64,000 nucleotides of DNA from NCBI GenBank assembly GCA_013423385.1, contig BLZA01000030.1, positions 699,168 to 763,167 on the forward strand. Direction: 5' to 3'. The notes below the pieces were generated by a model, which worked only from the letters and a program-made list of their open reading frames with translations, made no database searches and had not been told where the DNA came from. The position numbers and the translations under genes were made by a program. Within the stretch, counting starts at the first letter, position 1. Each line of letters starts with the position of its first letter. The DNA is from Naganishia liquefaciens. Lineage: Eukaryota > Basidiomycota > Tremellomycetes > Filobasidiales > Filobasidiaceae. Of this stretch, positions 56,870-64,000 are shown one piece after another.

Positions 56870-57519
56870 ATGGCCATAACACCTGAACCAACCGGGAAAA
56901 CCGACTCGGCCGCCCCGCCGTCCTACGCCGCCGCCGTTGCCGGCACAGGATCATCGTCTCAACGTCCCGCGCAACAGCCTCAACCCGCACGCACATACTC
57001 TTTGCCGGGGGATGAGCAATCACACTTGACGCCCATGCAGCAACAGCGGTCGGTACCATCGTATCGAGGAAATGCCAGCAATGCCGAGACCCAATGGGTG
57101 CCGCCGGCGAATGAGGGAGAGGTCAGGAGTCGCGCGAGGAAGAGGTTTTTGATCGCCTTTTTATGGGCGTTCGGTATCTGGACTTTGCTTGGGTACGCTT
57201 CTCCGCTCTCATCGTATCACCTGCATTCATTGATCTGATTGCCTTGTGTATTCTTCACAGCATGTTCATCGGCGGCACGGTAGAGGACGCTCGCGAACAA
57301 GGCCGTCATCGTCGTCATCACGGGCGCCACAATCCGCAACGACCTATTGACGATGCGCCGCCCATGGATCCGCACTCACACCCAACCCGCTCTTGGCACA
57401 AGATCACACCGACTTCCACGCCCGTACTCATACCTGACGAGTCAAGCTGGGGGCTGGCGTCAGAGAACGCCGCAGGGCAGGTCGCCAGTCAGCAGACCAG
57501 CGTAGATGCGTTGGATTGA
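56870..57519 (+). CDS. Orphan single-span membrane protein, about 190 residues
   Basis: No family is recognised. Exon 1 (ATG 56870, context AAAATGGCC) encodes a Ser/Gln/Pro-rich head with PPSYAAAVAG, then SRARKRFLIAFLWAFGIW, where a basic cluster precedes one short hydrophobic helix. A 67-nt intron splits LLG from MFIGGTVEDAREQG. The second exon is His/Arg-rich (RHRRHHGRHNPQRP) and ends SVDALD at TGA 57517-57519. The positive-inside rule would place the head in the cytosol. It is the first of two unrelated-looking single-span orphans here. Confidence 0.7.
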
Positions 57520-59026
57520 TGGGCCATTCTGTAGTGATATTTGCCCCAGATGACTGTGAGATCTCTGTTTGTGCTTGTATTCCATGGATTGTATGATCTT
57601 CCTACTTCTCAAGAGCAGTCTTTTGATCAGCCACAAGACCGATCGTGCGGAGATAGGCATGCCCTCTGCCGTTCTTGAGTACCCTTCGGCTTGCGAAGAC
57701 ACCCAACCTCCTGCTTCTCGACCACAGGTACCCTGAGTGCATCATTGTGGTCGAGCGAGATGCCGCTGAGAGCCCAACAGGGAACGCTCAGGGCATCTCA
57801 TCGGAACGGAGCGTGCAAAGTCTGACCTTCTCGGCTTCTCATGATCCGCTCATGCGATTGCACTTGGAACCGCGAGAGTTTGTCCAGGCAATTCTTAAGG
57901 GAAGCCCTTGATGTGCTCAAGTAGTATTGCTAGCAGGTTGCGGACACCTTCATCTGCACCGCATAGCTCGAGAGGCATGGCTCGTTTCGATCTCCGTTAG
58001 CTGTCCCTCATCCCGCACACTTTTCTCGACTCCTTCTATATCCCATCCCTCTAGTACGGCCGCCGCAGTTCAAGGATAAAGAGTGACCAGCGTCTGTCAA
58101 AGCCGAAAGTACAGCGCTCATGTCCGATACTGCCTGCATGTCAATTCAGTAATGCACACCAATTTCAACTCTTGTAGAGAAATGTTGCTAGATTGACTGC
58201 TCTGCTCGTGCCTGGATCGGTCTGGATTCGAGGATTAGTCTGATGGCATGCAAGGTACATGGACGACGTTCTCGAGTCAGAAATCCGCGAGAACGGCTAT
58301 CACCAGCTATCCATCCATCATGTCGTTGTATCCGCGTACCTGGGAGATTCATCACATTCAAGGCACGCCAAGCAAAAATCGACACGCGCGTTTTGTTTTG
58401 GTTCTCGTAAACTAACGTGTGGGCGATCTCCGCGTTCGGGCTAATTCTTGCATGGGACGGCCCCGACGTTTCGCAGCACGCATAGATGTCCTCGAGCCCT
58501 TCTTCAGATATCTTCCGCCGTCACGCCACGCTCGGCACTGACTCCTCAATCGTCACTACAATCATCACCACTGCTACATATCTGCGCATCCGTTGAACGG
58601 AATCCAGATAACACAACCCACGTTACAGCGATTACAGCGACTTTTCGCACAACCCACATTCTTTACGGTTACCGGCACTTCACACTCGTTATACCTCGAC
58701 GCCTGTCACACGCAGAACAGGTCCTGACACGTCCATCGTCAACACATTCAGAGTAGAACAGACTTTGCTTTCCACTCGGACGTGCAAGCATCGGTGACAA
58801 TATCCATAACTTTCGACATCTATCGGTGAGTTTCGAGTCTGCGCAATGCTGATAAAGTCCAGGCTGACAGTCGCTTGTAAGGTCATCTCAGAGAAATCTA
58901 CCGCAGAATCTCCTGTGTGAGAGACCTCGTACCTCACGGCATCGTGATAGCTCTATCGCAACGCGTCCAACCATACTTGAATCAGGCATTCAGTCCACAG
59001 CTCCAACAGCAAAACCATTTATCAGC
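57520..59026. other. Intergenic, 1.5 kb
   Basis: This gap lies between two rightward orphan genes. Short frames such as 57675-57911 have no family resemblance. The last about 250 bp form a pyrimidine- and AC-rich leader before ATG 59027. No RNA gene is supported. Confidence 0.5.
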
Positions 59027-60516
59027 ATGGCCTACCAACCATTCCCCGCTCCGTTGCCATCTCCTCCCGCCGAGGGCCACTCCCTGCCCTTCCTTCCCTC
59101 CAAGCGAATCGAGCTCATCCGCCGTACGGGAGCCTTCGCGACGCCTCCCCCGCGGCGGGGATCCTGGGTCTTTTCCGCCGATAGTGACGGAGACTCGGAG
59201 TGCAGCGATGACTCATCAAGCAGGCGTCTGTCATCAGAAGAGCGAGTAATGAGCATTCCTACCATCGTTTTGAGTAAGTGCTTAAACGCGGCGCAAGTCA
59301 CAACTTTACTGACTTCGTCCGCTTTGTAGCTCCTCCTCAATCGCCCGTCTCTCAGTTCCTCCTCTCCGAGGAAGACATTCAATCCTCTCTCAACGCAAAC
59401 CAGCGTCGAGAACGTCTCTTTGGCTTCGGGACGCGACTTACGGGCCTAGGCGAAAAGATGGGCATGAGGAATTTCGGATCGACATTCGCCAACACGGTGC
59501 ATACCATCCCTGAATCGCCTTCTCCAGTGGCGCGAGCTCGATCTGTCTCTCCGCCTCCTGTTTCGGTACCTGCTACACGACGGTTCCAACAACAGATACG
59601 ATATTCGTCCCCTCCGCACAACGGGAGTCCAACTACAGATGCCCGCCGAGCGTCTGCCGACTCGTTCCGGCCTGTAGGACGTCACGCTCGCAACGGTGAT
59701 TCGATCTCCGAGATCATTTGTCCTTCTCCCATCAAAATCAACATCATTCCGCCTCAGCCTGCCGCCGACTTCACTAGCGATGTTGTGTCTGTTCAGTCTC
59801 CGTCTGCGACGGTTACCAAACTCGGGCAATCCAGGCCGGCGCGAGATGGTCATGCTCAATCGAGGGCCATCTCCGGAGATATGTCCGGTATCGTGTCAGC
59901 CAGACAAGTCCATGCGTCCTACATGCCTTGTCTGCCGGCCGGGGCCCCGCTCGCCGGCGGAAGAAATCCGGGCAGCACAAATGGCTCGCGCAGTAAAACC
60001 CGTCCGACACCTCTGCCCCAGTCTCAGTCCGTAACTTTTCCGGATATCAGCATCGCCATCACTGAATCGGACGACAAGGCCAAATCCACCCATTTTCGTG
60101 CCTTTCCTGAACCTGCGACGTCGTGGACCCGATTTCAGGGTTCCCGCACGCGATTCAAGCCCTATCTCTTCCTCCTCATCCCGCTCGCATTCGTATTCTT
60201 GCACCTCTACTACTTGACCGTGGATCGACAATTCATGCAAGCCGGGCATGCAATGGTCTTTGGCAAACCCATCAGGACCAACGACATTTGGATCTCAAGA
60301 GACGCCATTCTGCTCAACGAGGACTTTGAGAGTCTCTTCGATGAAACGGGTGCGCAGATAAACGTGGATCAAGTGATCGCCAGTCCCGCAGATTGGCACG
60401 ACGTTGACCACGACACCCTGCTTCTGGGCGAGACGTTGCAAAATTCGCAATTCGACCTGAACAGTCATCAAAAGCACCGAGGTGGTCACGGCCGCTGGCT
60501 GCGACGCCACACGTGA
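59027..60516 (+). CDS. Orphan protein with C-terminal membrane anchor
   Basis: I do not recognise this gene. Two exons are joined by a 54-nt intron (donor GTAAGTG near 59274). The protein, about 480 residues, is mainly disordered Ser/Pro/Arg sequence with short conserved-looking blocks PFLPSKRIELIRRTGAFAT, SQFLLSEEDIQSSLNANQRR and RLFGFGTRLTGLGEKMG. Near the end a single hydrophobic helix, YLFLLIPLAFVFLHLYYL (about 60165-60225), is followed by about 90 soluble residues including GKPIRTNDIWISRDAI and a His-rich end. A basic run before the helix suggests a cytosolic N-terminus and a lumenal or external C-terminus. Function unknown. Confidence 0.72.
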
Positions 60517-60812
60517 TTTCGGCTTCCCTTTTGCAAGCCCGCTATAGAGGTTGTCACGATAATGGTTATGGGTTTCCGATTCCCGAATCGTGCGCATCAT
60601 TGCCATTTAATGTGGGACCGGCCTGTAGCTATTTCATCTTGTAAAACTTTAATGTTTCTGCTTCACGACCTGACGCGGTCAGGACTATTCTTGACCAACG
60701 TATGCCCATCATGACCTGCTATGACCATATACCGTGTTTTCATACCGTGTTTTGCACACACAATCTGGAGTCACAGTACATCACGTTCTACAACAACGAA
60801 ATTGCCCTCGTT

Positions 60813-63630
60813 CTAGGCAGACGACTTGTCGAATCTCTCAGGATGCAGAATTGCGGCATAAATCCGTCTTCTGTCCTTCGCTCGCTCTTGATGTGACACT
60901 TTATGAAAGCGATGCGAAGAATGCCAACCAGGATCATCTCCCCGCCGACTTGATGACGCCGCCAAATCCTCTGTGGCTCGCCGTCTCTCGAAGATTAGTT
61001 TCTGTTCACCTTCTAATTTCTGAAGTCTTGCGCCGCCCGCTACTAAGCCGGCGAAAGCTTCTCTATAACGCCGGATTGTGTCCAAGTTGTCATAAACTTC
61101 TCCGGCGGGAGACCTCGCATCCTCCAAGTGTTTTTGTACCATGGCCTTGTCCTCCTCCATGGCCAATTTCCGGAGCTTTTGCGCATCGCCCCCAACTGCT
61201 TCTACGTCCCTTAGCTGTACCTCCCGGTCCGCTAATAAGATTGCCCTCGCCAAAGAACCTCGCGGAAGAGTCTCGATCAACAGACGTCTCGCAATGGCTT
61301 CCAAGCGCATGGCATGATCGAGGACGTTTTCTGTCAGCGCGCGCTCCTCGTCTATTGTCGCTTCGGATATGACGTCCGCCTCCGCACTGGCGTCCGTTTT
61401 AGATTCGGGTTGGGTCGTGTGATTCTTGCTATCCAGTAAGCGGTCATACCATGCATGATGAATAGCGACAAAATCTCGATGCGCCGTAAATGCAGGTGAT
61501 TTGTCGACATTTGTTTGTTCCCTCTCGCGGACGGTAATTTGGTGGTTTGAATAGGTCGAGAGCAGCCCAGTGACGGTTTCTATAATTAGGTATACCCATA
61601 GCTTAGTCAGGAAATGAATCGAGGAAGACTTTACGGAAACTTACGAACGACGAAACTCGCGATCAGTGGTACAGCTGCTATGCTGTACAGAACGAAGAAG
61701 ACTCTCCCTCCCTGCGATGTAGGAGCTATATCGCCGTATCCAATAGTAAGACAGAAGACGACTTCATGCTGAATGAGTGCCTGCACTTCGCGCTGCTAGA
61801 TGGACCCACTCTCGAAATATAGCGCCGTCCAGAATGTCCACCCTTCCATAGCTTGAAAGCATGCGGCGCCGACAACCCAGAAGATCGTCAAGCTACCCAA
61901 AGACCAGATCAGGTCCCACACTTGCGTCATGAGCTCTTCTCTTCGCGCAATCTCATCGATCAGCTGAATTTCCTCTCGAAGCGTCGCATGAGGGTTACGC
62001 CGTTTCGCTTCGATATGGAATGTCTTTTCGTACTTTTCTCGCCAAAGTTTCCGCCGTTGCTCCCGCTTGTTTGAAAAATATTGTACGATCATGGAGACTT
62101 CGTTTGCTAATTGTGAGATAGTAACGATGGCAAACTGTAGCCCGAGCCGCTCAGAAGTAATTTTAACGCATTCTGTTTCAGTGACTTACGGGCAGCACTA
62201 GGATTCTGCCGGCGACAGTCGATGGACTGAAATCTCCAAACCCGATGGTTCTTTCGAATCTTTCAGTCATCGCAGAGATCCGTTTTCCAGGAAACCTACA
62301 ACATAGTCACAACACTGCACAATTGATCCGTGAGTAGCGTCCCGTGGACATCAAGACTTGACGCTTACCTGTAATAAATCCCATCGAAGTAACTCCAGTG
62401 CTCGATCTGGGAGTAGATCAACGCTTGTATCTGCAATCATCGAGCACCATTAGTCAGGAAGATGCGACATTAGCGCAACGGACACGGACGCCGATAAAGA
62501 AAAACAAGAATGCGATACTGAGCATAAAGTGTCTATCGAGAAAAGCAAAGCGTTCCAATGAATTCGTTGGTGCAAAGACCGGGCTTTGTCGAAAACGCCT
62601 CACCTTCCAGCCAGTCTAACCATAAGGGCCCTTCCAGGCGATTTTCTCTGCTTTCTGTAAGCGAAGATATAATGGTAGACCAGGATGATGGAAATAAATC
62701 CGGCCAGAACAACCGAGGCGATCCTGTACCGTTCCCGAAAGCGTTGTCAGCTTGTGCACAGCCAAAATCGAGATTCATTCTAGACACTTGCGCACAAAAG
62801 AAGCCCTCGGTATACTGATCTATGAGAAGGCGAGCGAGTCCGTCGGTCTGTGATCAAGAAGCGTTCGCATTTTACTAACATCCAGGTTCATTTCTAGTCA
62901 AGGCTCCAAAGACTATCAAATTAGCTATTGCGACCTAATTTGTCGGAAGTGGGTGATTTAATAAAACGACTTGCAGGCCATCCACTGATATCAGCTTACC
63001 AAGGTCTTGCCGACCCATCCGACGGTGCTCAGTGTTGTGGCGGTGGACCAGAATCTCTTGGAGCGAGCCGAGAATCGGACTATCAACAGCAAATTTGCCA
63101 CGAAGTTGAGAAACAGCCCGATTGCACTCAACACAAGCTTGTAGTAATGGCGTTAGCTAGAGACAAGTTCACGCCTGACCTGTTGCTGACTTACGGAAAC
63201 TGTGGGGTCTGGTACAGGTTTGCCGTACTGATTGTACCATCTTTGTGTGAGGGCTGGAACGTCCAATAGTGTCGAGATCGGAGCGAGTAGAGCCGCTATC
63301 AAGGGTACGTTTGGCGCGATTTTCGCAAAGTCAACTTTCCACATGACGTCGTTGTATGCATGCTTGTTCGCTCGACTAGAGAGCTGTGGTAGGAGCGAAG
63401 GCGATCCTTATCCAGTATCGAGTATGATTTGGGTTTCTCGAGTGGCGCGAGCTTGTTTTTAAGTATAATGACCACCCAACATTGTATTGTCCGAGATGCA
63501 CTCGGTCTACGAGCCATCTTTCAAGCGGGGTCAGACTCCACAAATGTCGTCTCATCAGATAGGAGACGTTGTCGATCGCTCCGCCGCGGGGTCTCCACAT
63601 TTCGGCACCCGGCCGGTGGTCTGAAACCAT
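60813..63630 (-). CDS. TOK1: TOK-type outward-rectifying potassium channel
   Basis: This is a fungal two-pore-domain K+ channel with eight predicted spans. From the N-terminal side: NVPLIAALLAPISTLLDVPA, LFLNFVANLLLIVRFSARSK, IASVVLAGFISIILVYHYIF, then the first pore with filter TIGFGDFSP, FAIVTISQLANEVSMIVQYF, a charged cytosolic stretch KREQRRKLWREKYEKTF, VWDLIWSLGSLTIFWVVGAA, and a second pore with TIGYGDIAPTSQGGRVFFVL. Both selectivity filters look functional. The C-terminus is a cytosolic, Arg/Glu-rich helical tail of about 250 residues, stopping at 60813. There are ten or so short exons. The first exon is uncertain: ATG 63630 is one candidate, and upstream splicing between about 63400 and 63600 is unclear. 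Confidence 0.82.
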
Positions 63631-63893
63631 CGTCTCCTCGATCGCGTGGCTGAGCCGAACTGTTCAATGGTCAATAGTCAATGCTCATTGCTGATGAGCA
63701 CCTGGATGCATGCACTAATGGAGGACGCCCTTTCTTTTACTCATCCACCACCTTTCTCGCTCTCGCCTGCGTTCGCGTTTCATACTTTTCTCCCGACATA
63801 TCGGATATACCACCTTTACTTGCGGAAATAGTGGAACTGCCGTCTTCTCGAATACCATAACGATAAACGGGCCACATTCGGCGGATCAGATTC

Positions 63894-64000
63894 ATGGAAG
63901 TTCATCCGGATCCTACACCAACGCCATCTACGGTCGAGGAAAGTGAAACAAAACGGAATAGACGTAAAAGGAATCCGGCGAAGAATTACGCCGCTCCAAT
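63894..64000 (+). CDS. 5' end of a gene leaving the right edge
   Basis: ATG 63894 opens a frame that stays open to the last base: MEVHPDPTPTPSTVEE followed by a basic stretch TKRNRRKRNPAKNY. Thirty-five residues are visible, with no family call possible. The acidic-then-basic start resembles a nuclear protein. It is head-to-head with the TOK channel. Confidence 0.45.
   Translation, partial: MEVHPDPTPTPSTVEESETKRNRRKRNPAKNYAAP

Overview
The window looks like nuclear DNA of a basidiomycete yeast, most likely a tremellomycete (Cryptococcus/Tremella relatives). The reasons are many short spliceosomal introns of about 50-65 nt with GTRNGT donors, tightly packed genes, many divergent pairs sharing short promoters, and a fungal gene set (Chs5 exomer scaffold, DASH subunit, TOK-type K+ channel, Erg3, Rai1). 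The taxon is an inference. I found no bacterial, plasmid, CRISPR or intact transposon signature and no recognisable virus-like fossil.

Layout, left half. The left edge is a long (CCCCTT)n tract in an intron of the tryptophanyl-tRNA synthetase gene, whose last exons follow. Then come the spindle checkpoint kinase Mps1 (-), the RNA decapping/5'-quality-control nuclease Rai1 (-) diverging from the LYR-motif SDH assembly factor SDHAF1 (+), ribosomal protein eL33 (-) with an inferred 5-nt microexon, a large PB1 + multi-ZZ Nbr1-like protein (-), an orphan Ser-rich protein (+), a vacuolar amino-acid transporter of the Avt family (-), THO complex subunit 7 (+), 6-phosphogluconate dehydrogenase (+), a secreted aspartic protease (-), a gene-poor 2.4 kb stretch, WRAP73/Wdr8 (+) and C-5 sterol desaturase Erg3 (-).

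Layout, right half. A TCERG1/CA150-like WW/FF protein (-) diverges from an RPAP3-like co-chaperone (+). Next are a 2-oxoglutarate/Fe(II) dioxygenase (-) diverging from tRNA pseudouridine synthase Pus3/Deg1 (+), a decayed M3-family metallopeptidase (+), DASH subunit Dad2 (-), exomer scaffold Chs5 (-) diverging from a mitochondrial TPR protein (+), the PP4 catalytic subunit Pph3 (-), a very large orphan membrane protein (-), two orphan single-span membrane proteins (+), a TOK-type K+ channel (-) and the first codons of a gene leaving the right edge (+).

How the genes relate. Most are unlinked housekeeping genes, as is normal in a compact fungal chromosome. Four of them (Mps1, Dad2, Wrap73, Pph3) act in spindle, kinetochore or checkpoint biology, but they are scattered and probably linked by chance. 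The least explained parts are the eL33 microexon, the Nbr1-like protein with a long Ser-rich insert inside a zinc finger, the metallopeptidase relic, and the run of uncharacterised membrane proteins between about 51.3 and 60.5 kb.

Gene models were built by hand from splice-site consensus, reading frame and remembered family motifs. Exon edges may be off by a few bases, and several first exons are uncertain, as stated per gene.
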